Made by a program: the position numbers and the translations under genes. This document shows, in pieces, positions 51,507 through 60,168 of a stretch of DNA of 64,000 nucleotides (positions are counted from its first letter, which is position 1; every line of letters begins with the position of its first letter). Below the pieces are notes generated by a model, which was not told where the DNA came from, made no database searches, and worked only from the letters and a program-made list of their open reading frames with translations. The DNA lies in assembly GCF_937960835.1 (NCBI RefSeq), contig NZ_CALGPC010000001.1:1-64000 (forward strand). Direction: 5' to 3'. This DNA is from an uncultured Ferrovibrio sp. Its GTDB lineage: Bacteria; Pseudomonadota; Alphaproteobacteria; Ferrovibrionales; Ferrovibrionaceae.

Positions 51507-52847
51507 ATGACCGTCATGACCAAACCCGCCGCCACGACCGTGCCCAACGACCTCGAATCCTGGTGGATGCCGTTTACCGCCAACCGGCAGTTCAAGGCCA
51601 AGCCGCGCCTTCTGGTCGGCGCCAAGGACATGCACTACACCACCTATGACGGCCGCCAGGTGCTCGACGGCACCGCCGGCCTGTGGTGCGTCAATGCCGG
51701 TCATTGCCGCAAGCCGATCGTGGAAGCGATCCAGAAACAGGCGGCCGAGATGGATTTCGCGCCGACCTTCCAGATGGGCCATCCCAAGGCGTTTGAATTC
51801 GCCGCCCGCCTCGCCCATCTGGCGCCGGGCGATCTGAACCATGTCTTCTTCGCCAATTCCGGCTCTGAGGCGGTGGATACCGCGCTGAAGATCGCCATCG
51901 CCTATCACCGCGCCCGCGGCGAAGGCGCGCGCACCCGCCTGATCGGCCGTGAGCGCGGCTATCACGGCGTGGGCTTCGGCGGCATTTCGGTCGGCGGCAT
52001 CGTCGCCAACCGCAAGGTCTTCGGTCCGCTTCTGGCCGGTGTCGACCATCTGCCGCATACCCATAACCTCAAGGAAATGGCGTTCTCGCGCGGCCAGCCG
52101 GAATGGGGCGCGCATCTGGCCGACGATCTGGAGCGGATCATCGCCCTGCACGATGCCAGCACCATCGCTGCCGTGATCGTCGAGCCGGTGGCGGGCTCGA
52201 CCGGCGTGCTGATCCCGCCGAAGGGTTATCTGCAGAAGCTGCGGCAGATCTGCGACAAGCACGGCATCCTGCTGATCTTCGACGAGGTGATCTGCGGTTT
52301 TGGGCGCACCGGCGCGGCCTTCGGCGCCGACACGTTCGGCGTGCTGCCCGACATGATGACGGTGGCCAAGGGCCTGACCAATGCCGCGGTGCCGGCGGCG
52401 GCGGTGTTCACCCGCAAGCATGTGCATGACGCCTTCATGACCGGTCCGGAGCACATGATCGAGCTGTTCCACGGCTATACCTATTCGGCCCATGCGCTGG
52501 CCTGCGCTGCCGGTCTTGCGACGCTCGATGTCTATCGCGACGAAGGCCTGTTTGAGAATGCCAAGGCGCTGTCGCCCTATTGGGAAGATGCCGTGCACAG
52601 CCTCAAGGGCGTGAAAAACGTCATCGACCTGCGCAATATCGGCATCATGGCCGGCATCGAACTGGCCAGCCGCGAGGACGGCGTGGGCAAGCGCGGCTAT
52701 GACGTCTTCATCAAATGCTACGAGAAGGGCCTGATGGCGCGCCAGACCGGCGACACCATCGCGCTGTCGCCGCCGCTGATCCTGAACAAGGGCCATATCG
52801 ACGACATGTTCGGCATCCTGCGCGAAGCGATCGAGGCCACCGATTAG
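51507..52847 (+). CDS. Omega-amino acid:pyruvate aminotransferase (class III)
   Basis: A 446-residue PLP enzyme, fold type I class III. ESWWMPFTANRQFKAKPRLL at the start is characteristic of beta-alanine/omega-amino acid:pyruvate aminotransferases. The middle has FFANSGSEAVDTALKIA, ERGYHGVGFGGISVGGI and IFDEVICGFGRTGAAFG; the PLP lysine is in MTVAKGLTNAAVP. It would convert omega-amino acids such as beta-alanine or polyamine-derived amines to semialdehydes with pyruvate as acceptor. Controlled by the PuuR-like regulator divergent to it; a terminator follows at 52876. Confidence 0.92.
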   Translation: MTVMTKPAATTVPNDLESWWMPFTANRQFKAKPRLLVGAKDMHYTTYDGRQVLDGTAGLWCVNAGHCRKPIVEAIQKQAAEMDFAPTFQMGHPKAFEFAARLAHLAPGDLNHVFFANSGSEAVDTALKIAIAYHRARGEGARTRLIGRERGYHGVGFGGISVGGIVANRKVFGPLLAGVDHLPHTHNLKEMAFSRGQPEWGAHLADDLERIIALHDASTIAAVIVEPVAGSTGVLIPPKGYLQKLRQICDKHGILLIFDEVICGFGRTGAAFGADTFGVLPDMMTVAKGLTNAAVPAAAVFTRKHVHDAFMTGPEHMIELFHGYTYSAHALACAAGLATLDVYRDEGLFENAKALSPYWEDAVHSLKGVKNVIDLRNIGIMAGIELASREDGVGKRGYDVFIKCYEKGLMARQTGDTIALSPPLILNKGHIDDMFGILREAIEATD

Positions 52848-52875
52848 GCCGGTCGCAGCAGCCAGCCTTGAAAGG

Positions 52876-52907
52876 GAAAAAGCCCGACTGAAAAGCCGGG
52901 CTTTTTC
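52876..52907. terminator. Bidirectional rho-independent terminator
   Basis: GAAAAAGCCCG (52876-52886), a 10-base loop, CGGGCTTTTTC (52897-52907), then TTT. Symmetrical A and T flanks let it end both the aminotransferase and the convergent SDR operon. Confidence 0.85.
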
Positions 52908-52997
52908 TTTGTCCCCGTATTTACGCCGTGCCGAGGCGGCCTTCGTATTCCTTCTCCAGCCGCGCACGCCTGGACCCGGCTATTCGTAGAGGTAGCC

Positions 52998-53780
52998 CTA
53001 CAAGCTTCTGATCAGGCCGCCATCGACGCGGATCTTGCTGCCGGTGATGTAGCTTGCGCGCGTACTGGCGAGGAAGGCCACGACATCGGCCAGTTCCTCC
53101 GGCCGGCCGTAGCGCGCCATCGGAATGGTGGCCTGCGAGGCCTTGGCGATCTCCTCGCGGGTCTTGCCCTGCTTGGCCGCCGCAGCCGCATCGAGCTGAT
53201 CGACGCGATCCGTATGGATGCGGCCGGGCAGAACGAGATTGACGGTAACGCCTTTCTTCGCGACTTCAGCGGCCAGGGTCTTTGACCAGCCGAGCACCGC
53301 CATGCGCAGGCCGTTGGACAGCGCCAGATTCGGAATCGGCTGCTCCACGCCGGAGGATGCAATGGTGATGATCCGCCCCCAGCCGCGCTCAAGCATCGGT
53401 GGCAGCAGACGGCCCGTCAGATGAAAGATATGGCCGGCCATGGCGGCGAATTGCTGCTGCCACAGTTCCAGTGGAATTTCGGCGGCAGCGCCTGGCGGTG
53501 GTCCGCCGCTATTGTTGACCAGGATGTCGACGCCCTGCGGCAGAAGCTGATCCGCCAATGCATCGACTGAGGCACGCTCCGCCAGATCAAGCTTTGCCGC
53601 GCTCAGCCGCGCGGCGACATCCGCTGGCTCGCGCGCGATCCAGGCTTTGGTGTCGTCCACGCTGCGCGCCGCCGCAATGACGGTTGCGCCTTCGCGGGCC
53701 AGCGCTGCAGCGCAGGCCGCGCCCAGGCCGCGGCTGGCGCCCAGCACCAGCGTGCGTTTGCCGTGCAGTCCCAGTTCCAT
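52998..53780 (-). CDS. SDR-family oxidoreductase lacking the usual Tyr-Lys pair
   Basis: A 260-residue short-chain dehydrogenase/reductase-fold protein. The cofactor motif GASRGLGAA (14-22), NNSGGPPPGAA and the C-terminal ITGSKIRVDGGLIRSL are typical. But where classical SDRs have YxxxK, the aligned residues are SNGLR (in LALSNGLRMAVLGW), so the catalytic Tyr and Lys are replaced by Ser and Arg. A subgroup of SDRs with SN..R here exists; its chemistry is unclear. Last gene of the five-gene left arm of the hydantoin region; its start overlaps the DapA-like stop as TGATG. Confidence 0.88.
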   Translation of the reverse strand: MELGLHGKRTLVLGASRGLGAACAAALAREGATVIAAARSVDDTKAWIAREPADVAARLSAAKLDLAERASVDALADQLLPQGVDILVNNSGGPPPGAAAEIPLELWQQQFAAMAGHIFHLTGRLLPPMLERGWGRIITIASSGVEQPIPNLALSNGLRMAVLGWSKTLAAEVAKKGVTVNLVLPGRIHTDRVDQLDAAAAAKQGKTREEIAKASQATIPMARYGRPEELADVVAFLASTRASYITGSKIRVDGGLIRSL

Positions 53781-54703
53781 CAGCCGATCTCCTGCAGGCG
53801 CTTTGTCTGGCGTGCAATCATCCGTTCGATCTCGGCAAGGTCGAGCGCCGAAAGCTTCGGTCCTGGCTTGCGCAGCGCCGCAGAAGCAATGGCGCCGCGC
53901 TTTTGCAGCACATATTTGCGGATCGCAAGGCCAGGGCCCGGCTGCTGCTCGTAGCGCGCCAGCGGCAGATAGGCATCGAAAATGTCCCGGGCGCGGTCGG
54001 GCTTGCCTGCCTTATACGCCTTCACCACCTCCACCATCATCTCAGGATAGGCAAAGCCGGTCATCGCGCCATCGGCGCCGCGCTCCATTTCCTCGGGCAG
54101 GAACACGCCGCCATTGCCGACCAGGATGCTGACGCGGCGCAGATCGGTCATCGCGCGCAAGGCCGTCAGCTTGGCAAGTCCCGGCCAATCCTCATGCTTC
54201 AGCATCACGCAGGACGGCAGCGATTTGATGATGCGGGCAATCACGCCCGGCGTCATATGCACATTGGTCGACTGCGGGAAATCCTGCACGACAAAAGGCG
54301 TGGAGGTGCCGATGGCCTCGGCGGCATTCTCGTAATAGGCGACGATCTGATCGTCCGTCTTCAGCGTGCCGGGCGGCGCGATCATCACGCCGGATGCGCC
54401 GTCATCCATCACCGCCTTGGTCAGTTCGCCCATCGAGGCAAAGCCAGGGCTGGAAACACCCACGACTACCGGCAGCTTGCCGTCCAGCCGTTTCAGCACC
54501 CGCTGCACGAAGCTGCGCGATTCCGCCAGGGTGAGCTTGGGCGCCTCGCCCATCATGCCCAGCAAGGTGAAGCCGGTAACGCCCTTTTCCAGATAGAAGT
54601 CGACCATGCGGTCGGTGCTTTCGAGATCGAGCGCGCCCGTGTCGGTAAAGGGCGTGACCGCGATGATGAAGACGCCATTGGCGGATTCGTCGAGCTTTGC
54701 CAT
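53780..54703 (-). CDS. DapA-family lyase/aldolase-like protein
   Basis: A 307-residue member of the dihydrodipicolinate synthase/N-acetylneuraminate lyase family (TIM barrel). The Schiff-base Lys is in CVMLKHEDWPG, and GVTGFTLLGMMGEAPKLTLAE is the family's GTTGE-like loop in altered form. The YNVP stretch with the catalytic Tyr is VQDFP here, so Tyr is replaced by Gln, as in poorly characterised DapA-like dehydratases. It is not expected to be the lysine-pathway enzyme. It could process a keto acid arising from the operon's substrate. Coupled to the SDR gene. Confidence 0.88.
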   Translation of the reverse strand: MAKLDESANGVFIIAVTPFTDTGALDLESTDRMVDFYLEKGVTGFTLLGMMGEAPKLTLAESRSFVQRVLKRLDGKLPVVVGVSSPGFASMGELTKAVMDDGASGVMIAPPGTLKTDDQIVAYYENAAEAIGTSTPFVVQDFPQSTNVHMTPGVIARIIKSLPSCVMLKHEDWPGLAKLTALRAMTDLRRVSILVGNGGVFLPEEMERGADGAMTGFAYPEMMVEVVKAYKAGKPDRARDIFDAYLPLARYEQQPGPGLAIRKYVLQKRGAIASAALRKPGPKLSALDLAEIERMIARQTKRLQEIG

Positions 54704-54733
54704 CAGAAAGGCCTCTTGTCGTGGCGTGAGCGT

Positions 54734-56146
54734 TCAGGTTTGGAGAAGTTTGCCGGGATTGAGAATGCCGGCGGGATCGAACAGGCGCTTCAGGTCGCGC
54801 ATCATTTGCAGCGCCACATCGGACTTGTAGCGGGGCAGCTCATCGCGCCGGAGCTGGCCGATTCCATGTTCGGCGCTGATGCTGCCGCGATAGCGGTGCA
54901 CGAGATCGTGGACGATGGCATTCAGCGGGCCGGTCAGCGCATAGAAGGCACCGTCATCCATATGCGCGGCGCGCTGCAGATTGTAGTGAAGGTTGCCATC
55001 GCCGAGATGGCCGAAGACGAGGAACTGCAGGCCCGGATAGACGGCCTCAATGGCCTGCTCGCATTCATCCATGAAGGCCGCCAGCCGTCCGATGGGCAGG
55101 GCGATGTCATGCTTGATGGTCTTGCCTGCGCGCACCTGAGCCTCCGAGATGCCCTCGCGGATGCGCCAGAGCGCCTTCGTCTGCTCGCTGCTTTGCGCCA
55201 CGACGGCGTCGGTGGCAATGCCGGCTTCCATCGATTCGGTTAGCACCTCCTCAAGAAGACTGGCGATATCCGCCTTGGCGTCGGTGTCGCTCAGCTCCAT
55301 CAGGACGATGGCCGGGGGCACGGCGGCGAAGGGAGATACAGCACCGGCGACATGGGCCAGCACCAGATCGACGCAGGCCCTTGTCATGAATTCAAACGCC
55401 GTCAGCCGGTCGCCGGCGCGGCTGCGCAGACGGGTGAAAAGCTCCAGCGCCGCTTCGCGATTCGGCAGCGCGACCATAGCGGTTGCGCGCGCCGATGGAG
55501 CGGCATAGAGCTTCAGCACGGCGCCGGTAATGACGCCCAGAGTGCCTTCCGAGCCGATGAACAGATCGCGCAGATCGTAGCCGGTATTGTCCTTGCGCAG
55601 CGCCTGCAGCCCATCCCAGATCCGGCCATCGGCCAGCACAACTTCCAGCCCCAGGGTCAGTTCGCGCGCATTGCCATAGCGCAGCACGGCGATGCCGCCG
55701 GCATTGGTGGCGAGATTGCCGCCGATGGTACAGCTACCTTCCGCGCCGAGACTTAAAGGAAAGAAGCGGCCAACCTCGCAAGCCGCCTGCTGAATTGTTG
55801 CCAGCACACAGCCGGCATCGGCGGTGATGGTATTGCCGACCGGATCGATTTCGCGGATGCGGTTCATCCGGGTCAGACTGAGGATCACCTGCCCTCCGCT
55901 CATATCCGGCGTCGCGCCGCCGGCCATGCCGGTATTGCCGCCCTGCGGGATGACAGCCACGCCCTGCTGGCTGCAGAAACGCAAGACGGAAGCAACCTCT
56001 TCGGTGCTGCCGGGCCGCACGACCGCCAGAGCCCGGCCGCGGTATTTCTTCATCCAGTCGACGACATAGGCCTGCTGATCCGCATCCGCGGTCAGGACAT
56101 GATCCTTGCCGACGATGCCGGCCAGCTGATCGGGAATGGCGGTCAT
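54734..56146 (-). CDS. FAD-binding oxidoreductase (GlcD/D2HGDH-like)
   Basis: A 470-residue flavoprotein of the D-lactate/glycolate/2-hydroxyglutarate dehydrogenase family. The FAD_binding_4 domain (about 35-215) has VIPQGGNTGMAGGATPD and LGAEGSCTIGGNLATNAGG, then GSEGTLGVIT. The C-terminal FAD-oxidase domain has IKHDIALPIGRLAAF, LVFGHLGDGNLHYNL and SAEHGIGQLRRDEL with metal-binding His. It probably oxidises a D-2-hydroxy acid. ATG at 56146 overlaps the flavin reductase stop as ATGA, which supports it over ATG at 56179. No iron-sulphur partner subunit is adjacent. Confidence 0.9.
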   Translation of the reverse strand: MTAIPDQLAGIVGKDHVLTADADQQAYVVDWMKKYRGRALAVVRPGSTEEVASVLRFCSQQGVAVIPQGGNTGMAGGATPDMSGGQVILSLTRMNRIREIDPVGNTITADAGCVLATIQQAACEVGRFFPLSLGAEGSCTIGGNLATNAGGIAVLRYGNARELTLGLEVVLADGRIWDGLQALRKDNTGYDLRDLFIGSEGTLGVITGAVLKLYAAPSARATAMVALPNREAALELFTRLRSRAGDRLTAFEFMTRACVDLVLAHVAGAVSPFAAVPPAIVLMELSDTDAKADIASLLEEVLTESMEAGIATDAVVAQSSEQTKALWRIREGISEAQVRAGKTIKHDIALPIGRLAAFMDECEQAIEAVYPGLQFLVFGHLGDGNLHYNLQRAAHMDDGAFYALTGPLNAIVHDLVHRYRGSISAEHGIGQLRRDELPRYKSDVALQMMRDLKRLFDPAGILNPGKLLQT

Positions 56147-56808
56147 TTGCGCGTGATCTGCCGATTCTTGACCCGCCATTCGTCAGGTGACATGCGCGGA
56201 ATCTCGAAGCGGTCGCGAGTGCGGGTATACCAGCCCGCCCCATGCATGCGGCCGATCAGGTCCAGCGCATCGGGATCGACATGCAGATTGTCGTCGATGG
56301 CGTTGTCCGCGATATGCAGATGCAGGATTTCGCCGGTTACCAAAGTGCGGTTGAACGGCAGCGAAACCGTGTTGAACAGCCGGCATTCGAAGCTGACCGG
56401 GGATTCTGCAATGCCAGGGACCGCGATCTGCCTGGAGTAACGCGGGGTGAAACCAGCCTCGGTAAACTCGCTGACCCCTTCGGGGAAGTCGATGGCGCTG
56501 GCGACCATCGGCAAAGCCATGTCATGGCTGACCAGGTTCACGACGAACTCGCCGCGCTCGAGAATGTTGCGGGCGGTGTCCTTGTGCGGCTTGCCGTCGT
56601 CGCGCTTGCTGCCCTCGATGCCGATGATCAGCAGCGGCGGCGCATTGCTGAAGACGTTGAAGAAGCTGAATGGCGCGGCATTCAGGCCGCCATCGGCATT
56701 TAAGGTGGAAACCAGCGCAATCGGGCGCGGCATCACCGTGCTGACCAGCAGCTTGTAGATCCGGTCAGGCGGCAGGGAAGACGCGGCAATATCCATCGCA
56801 GCGGTCAC
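56143..56808 (-). CDS. Flavin reductase-like FMN-binding protein
   Basis: A 221-residue FMN-binding split-barrel protein of the flavin reductase family. The core motif is STVMPRPIALVSTLNADGGLNAAPFSFFNVFSNAPPLLIIGI (residues about 23-65), followed by DTARNILERGEFVVNLVS and SPVSFECRLFNTVSL. Members either supply reduced flavin to a monooxygenase or act directly. No monooxygenase is nearby. The start is GTG at 56808, overlapping the racemase stop as GTGA; ATG at 56796 (MDIAASS) is an alternative. Confidence 0.88.
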   Translation of the reverse strand: MTAAMDIAASSLPPDRIYKLLVSTVMPRPIALVSTLNADGGLNAAPFSFFNVFSNAPPLLIIGIEGSKRDDGKPHKDTARNILERGEFVVNLVSHDMALPMVASAIDFPEGVSEFTEAGFTPRYSRQIAVPGIAESPVSFECRLFNTVSLPFNRTLVTGEILHLHIADNAIDDNLHVDPDALDLIGRMHGAGWYTRTRDRFEIPRMSPDEWRVKNRQITRK

Positions 56809-57464
56809 CAGCCCAGGCGCACACGGCCAAGCGCCATGGTCACGGCTGCCTGGGTAGGCTCGATCACCGGGATTCCCAGCGCCTCCTGCAGGGGATCGCG
56901 GAACACCGCCATGCCGGCGCAGCCCATGACGATGGTATGGGCCTGACGTTCATCACGCAGGCGTTTTCCGGTTTCGATCATGCGCGCCAATGTGCGCTCA
57001 CGGTCGGCCAGCTCCGCCACGGTCAGTCCGATGGCAAGCTCGCCTGCCAGACGGTCCCGCACGCCCATGGCGCCCCACAGCCGCAGATGGCGCGGAATCG
57101 AGCCTTCCAGAATGGCGATGACGCCGAAGCTGTGCCCCATGGTGAGCGCCGTCAGCACGCCGCATTCGGCAATGCCCAGCACCGGACGCTTCACGGCTTC
57201 GCGGACGACATAAAGGCCCGGATCGCTGAAGCAGGCAATGACGAAGGCGCCGACTTCGGCTTCGTGGCTTTTGGCCAGCCGCGCCAGCGGCAGCGTCACC
57301 GTCTCCACATCATGCTGGCTTTGAATGCCCGGCGGACCTTCCTTCAAGGTCATCGTGCGGATCGCCGGACCACCTGCAAGCCGCAGCGGCTCCAGCGCCG
57401 CATCGATTCCGGCTGTGACGCCTTCATTCGAATTCGGGTTGATCACAAGGATTGTTTGCGTCAT
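56805..57464 (-). CDS. Asp/Glu/hydantoin racemase family protein
   Basis: A 219-residue racemase-fold protein. ILVINPNSNEGVTAGI begins the family pattern. The first catalytic Cys is in GAFVIACFSDPGLY and the second in HTIVMGCAGMAVF, which matches hydantoin racemase (HyuE) rather than glutamate racemase. Next to a hydantoinase and an N-carbamoyl-D-amino acid hydrolase, racemization of 5-substituted hydantoins is the natural role. First gene of the minus-strand five-gene operon; the 21-bp palindrome at 57548 lies 84 bases upstream. Confidence 0.92.
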   Translation of the reverse strand: MTQTILVINPNSNEGVTAGIDAALEPLRLAGGPAIRTMTLKEGPPGIQSQHDVETVTLPLARLAKSHEAEVGAFVIACFSDPGLYVVREAVKRPVLGIAECGVLTALTMGHSFGVIAILEGSIPRHLRLWGAMGVRDRLAGELAIGLTVAELADRERTLARMIETGKRLRDERQAHTIVMGCAGMAVFRDPLQEALGIPVIEPTQAAVTMALGRVRLGW

Positions 57465-57547
57465 CGCGCGACCTCCGGCAGACGCGGATAGTCTAAGCCA
57501 GCGCGATCAATCTGTCGGTGGCATGCTCCTTGCTTATTTGTCTTGCG

Positions 57548-57568
57548 CCCTTAACGCGATGTTATGGG
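57548..57568. promoter_or_regulatory. LysR-type operator between racemase and lysR genes
   Basis: CCCTTAAC, spacer GCGAT, GTTATGGG: an inverted repeat of 8-bp arms with one mismatch containing the T-N11-A signature of LysR sites. It is nearly identical to the palindrome at 58581. It lies 60 bases before the lysR start. Confidence 0.65.
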
Positions 57569-57627
57569 GCAGCCGGTTTTCGGCGCTTCATGCGATGACC
57601 AATTCAGACGGCGTATGGGAGGCCCGC

Positions 57628-58563
57628 ATGTCGTTGAATCTCAGGCAGATCGAAGTTTTCCGCGCGGTGATGAGCACGGGATCGATCAGCGGCGCATCGA
57701 AGGTTCTGCATGTTTCGCAGCCCGCGGTCAGCCGCCTCTTGTCCTACACGGAGACCCGCGTCGGCTTCCCGCTCTTCGAACGCATCAAGGGGCGGCTTTA
57801 TGCAACCCCTGAGGCGAAACGTCTTTTCCGCGAGGTGGATCATGTCTACCTTGGCGTGCAGCGGGTCAATGAGGTGGCGCATTCGCTGGCCGAGCGGCGG
57901 CAGGGCGTGCTGCATGTCGTCTCCAGCCCAAGTATCGGCCATGTGCTGATTCCGCAGGCAATTGCACAGCTTTGCCAGCAATTCACTGATGCAAAAGTCA
58001 CCTTCAATTTCCTCAATTACGCGCCGCTGCGGGACAGGCTGCTCAATCATCAGGCTGATATCGGCGTGATCAGCACGCCGATCGATCACCCCAATCTGGA
58101 AACCAAGCCCTTAGGCGAAAGCACCGTCTGCTGCGTCTGCCCGGCGGATCATCCGCTGACGCAGAAAGCCATGCTGAGCCTGGCCGATCTCGCCGATTAT
58201 CCACTGATCTCCTATGACCGCGAGACGCCTTACGGCCGCATGGTGACGCAGATGTACAATGAGGCGGGCCTGCCGCTGAAATCCACCATCGAAGTCGGCT
58301 CGCCGCAAAGCGCCTGCGCACTGGTGCAGGCCGGTGCCGGCATCGCGCTGGTCGACGAATTCTCGCTGCATAACTGGCCGAACGGGCAATTGATGGCGCG
58401 GCCTGTGGCTGGCGCACCGGTGATGATGGCCAATCTGGCTTTCCTGCGTTTTGAGCCGATGTCGCAGCTGGCGCAGTCGTTTGTGCAGATATTGCGCAAA
58501 CTGATGGCGGCCAACGGCTTCTCCCTGAAGGACGACCGTCAGGAAGGAGGCTGGCGTCATTAA
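57628..58563 (+). CDS. LysR-family transcriptional regulator of the hydantoin region
   Basis: A 311-residue LysR regulator. The N-terminal winged HTH (LRQIEVFRAVMSTGSISGASKVLHVSQPAVSRLLSY, about residues 5-40) and the periplasmic-binding-like effector domain (about 90-295) are complete. ATG at 57628 has GGGAGG 5 bases upstream; the longer upstream frame is not coding. It sits between the divergent left operon and the right operon, with near-identical palindromes on both sides (57548 and 58581). That arrangement suggests that it activates both arms in response to a hydantoin or derived acid and controls itself. Confidence 0.92.
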   Translation: MSLNLRQIEVFRAVMSTGSISGASKVLHVSQPAVSRLLSYTETRVGFPLFERIKGRLYATPEAKRLFREVDHVYLGVQRVNEVAHSLAERRQGVLHVVSSPSIGHVLIPQAIAQLCQQFTDAKVTFNFLNYAPLRDRLLNHQADIGVISTPIDHPNLETKPLGESTVCCVCPADHPLTQKAMLSLADLADYPLISYDRETPYGRMVTQMYNEAGLPLKSTIEVGSPQSACALVQAGAGIALVDEFSLHNWPNGQLMARPVAGAPVMMANLAFLRFEPMSQLAQSFVQILRKLMAANGFSLKDDRQEGGWRH

Positions 58564-58580
58564 GGATGACCCGCAGCCTC

Positions 58581-58601
58581 CCCTTAACATCGTGTTAAGG
58601 G
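58581..58601. promoter_or_regulatory. LysR-type operator upstream of the hydantoinase gene
   Basis: CCCTTAAC, spacer ATCGT, GTTAAGGG: perfect 8-bp inverted arms, same length and spacing as the site at 57548. It includes T-N11-A. It lies 17 bases after the lysR stop and 91 bases before the hydantoinase ATG. Confidence 0.7.
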
Positions 58602-58692
58602 CGGCCGACAAACCAGCATGCGACATTCTGGTGCTGCATTGCGAAGATTTGGACGCAAACGCTGGTCCTAATCAGCAACCGAGTGGAGCAGG

Positions 58693-60162
58693 ATGAGTGA
58701 TTTCGACTTGGTGGTGCGCAATGGCCGCATCGCCACTGCGAGCGACGTTTTCGAGGCCGATATCGCGGTCCGCGACGGGGTGATAGTCGAGATAGCGAAA
58801 GGCTGCGGCCGGGGGGTGCGCGAGATCGATGCCGCCGGACGCTGGGTGCTGCCGGGCGGCATCGACAGCCACTGCCATGTGGAGCAGCTCTCCGGCATGG
58901 GCGTGATGTGCGCGGACGATTTCTATTCCGCCACCGTTTCCGCCGCCTTCGGCGGCACCACCACGATCATTCCCTTCGCCGCCCAGCACCGGAACATGAA
59001 GATTCCGGACGTGCTGGCCGATTACAGCCGCCGCGCCGCCGAAAAGGCGGTGATCGACTACGGCTTCCATCTCATCTTGGCGAATCCGGACGAGACCGCG
59101 CTCAACACCGACCTGCCGCAGGCGATCCGCGACGGCATCACCTCGCTCAAGGTCTACATGACCTATGACAAGCTGAAGCTGGACGATCATCAGCTGCTCG
59201 ACGTGCTCGCCGTCGCCGCGCGCGAACAGGCGCTGGTCATGGTGCACGCCGAAAACCACGACATGATCCGCTGGCTGGCGCATCGCCTGCTGGAACAGGG
59301 CCATACGGCGCCGAAATTCCATGCCGTGGCGCATGATCCCATCGCTGAGAGCGAGGCGACCAACCGCGCCATCGCGCTGTCCCGCCTGCTGGGCGTGCCG
59401 CTGCTGATCGTGCATGTCTCGGGCCGGGAGGCGATCCATACGATCCGGCGCGCCAAGGGCCGCGGCGCCGCCGTCTATGCGGAAACCTGCCCGCAATACC
59501 TGTTCCTCACCCAGGAGGATCTCGACCGCGAGGGCCTGCAGGGCGCAATGTTCTGCTGCTCGCCGCCGCCGCGCGACAAGGAATCGCAGGAGGCGGTCTG
59601 GAAGGGCATGAAGGACGGAACGCTTTACACGTATTCCTCCGATCACGCGCCCTACCGCTTCGATGAAAGCGGCAAGCTGCCCAAGGGCGATGCCACCACC
59701 TTCAAGGACATGGCCAATGGCGTGCCGGGCCTGGAACTGCGCCTGCCGCTGCTGTTCTCCGAGGGCGTGATGGCCGGCCGGATCACCATCCAGGAATTTG
59801 TCGCGCTGACCGCCACGAACCATGCGCGGATGTATGGCCTGAGCGGCCGCAAGGGCACGATCGCTGTCGGCGCCGATGCCGATCTTGGCATCTGGAATCC
59901 GGATCGCGAAGTCACCGTCACCGCCAGCATGCTGCACGACAATGTCGGCTACACGCCCTATGAGGGCCGCAAGCTGAAAGGCTGGCCGGAAATCGTGATC
60001 AGCCGCGGCCGCGTGGTGATCGAAAACAACGAGCTCAAGGTGGAGCGGGGTTCGGGTCAGTTCTTGAAGCGCAAGGCTTCCGAAATGCTGACCAATCCCA
60101 CGGGCATCTCGGCCGCCGTCGCGCGCCAGATGCTGCGCAGCCTGGTTGGAATGGGAGTCTGA
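58693..60162 (+). CDS. hydA: Dihydropyrimidinase / D-hydantoinase
   Basis: A 489-residue cyclic-amidohydrolase of the dihydropyrimidinase family. All dinuclear zinc ligands are present: His60 and His62 in DSHCHVE, carboxylated Lys153 in SLKVYMTYD, His185 in HAENH, His241 in HVSG, and Asp317 in SSDHAPY. It opens dihydropyrimidine or 5-substituted hydantoin rings to N-carbamoyl amino acids. The neighbouring carbamoylase is of the D-type, so the D-hydantoinase role is favoured over uracil catabolism. First structural gene of the right arm; the next gene starts 6 bases after its stop. Confidence 0.94.
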   Translation: MSDFDLVVRNGRIATASDVFEADIAVRDGVIVEIAKGCGRGVREIDAAGRWVLPGGIDSHCHVEQLSGMGVMCADDFYSATVSAAFGGTTTIIPFAAQHRNMKIPDVLADYSRRAAEKAVIDYGFHLILANPDETALNTDLPQAIRDGITSLKVYMTYDKLKLDDHQLLDVLAVAAREQALVMVHAENHDMIRWLAHRLLEQGHTAPKFHAVAHDPIAESEATNRAIALSRLLGVPLLIVHVSGREAIHTIRRAKGRGAAVYAETCPQYLFLTQEDLDREGLQGAMFCCSPPPRDKESQEAVWKGMKDGTLYTYSSDHAPYRFDESGKLPKGDATTFKDMANGVPGLELRLPLLFSEGVMAGRITIQEFVALTATNHARMYGLSGRKGTIAVGADADLGIWNPDREVTVTASMLHDNVGYTPYEGRKLKGWPEIVISRGRVVIENNELKVERGSGQFLKRKASEMLTNPTGISAAVARQMLRSLVGMGV

Positions 60163-60168
60163 ACGATC

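Noticed and set aside
52920..52997. Possible C-terminal gene fragment on the minus strand (ending RARLEKEYEGRLGTA)
   Set aside because: The peptide looks protein-like, but it is under 30 codons, has no start, and cannot be assigned. The evidence is too thin to call a pseudogene.
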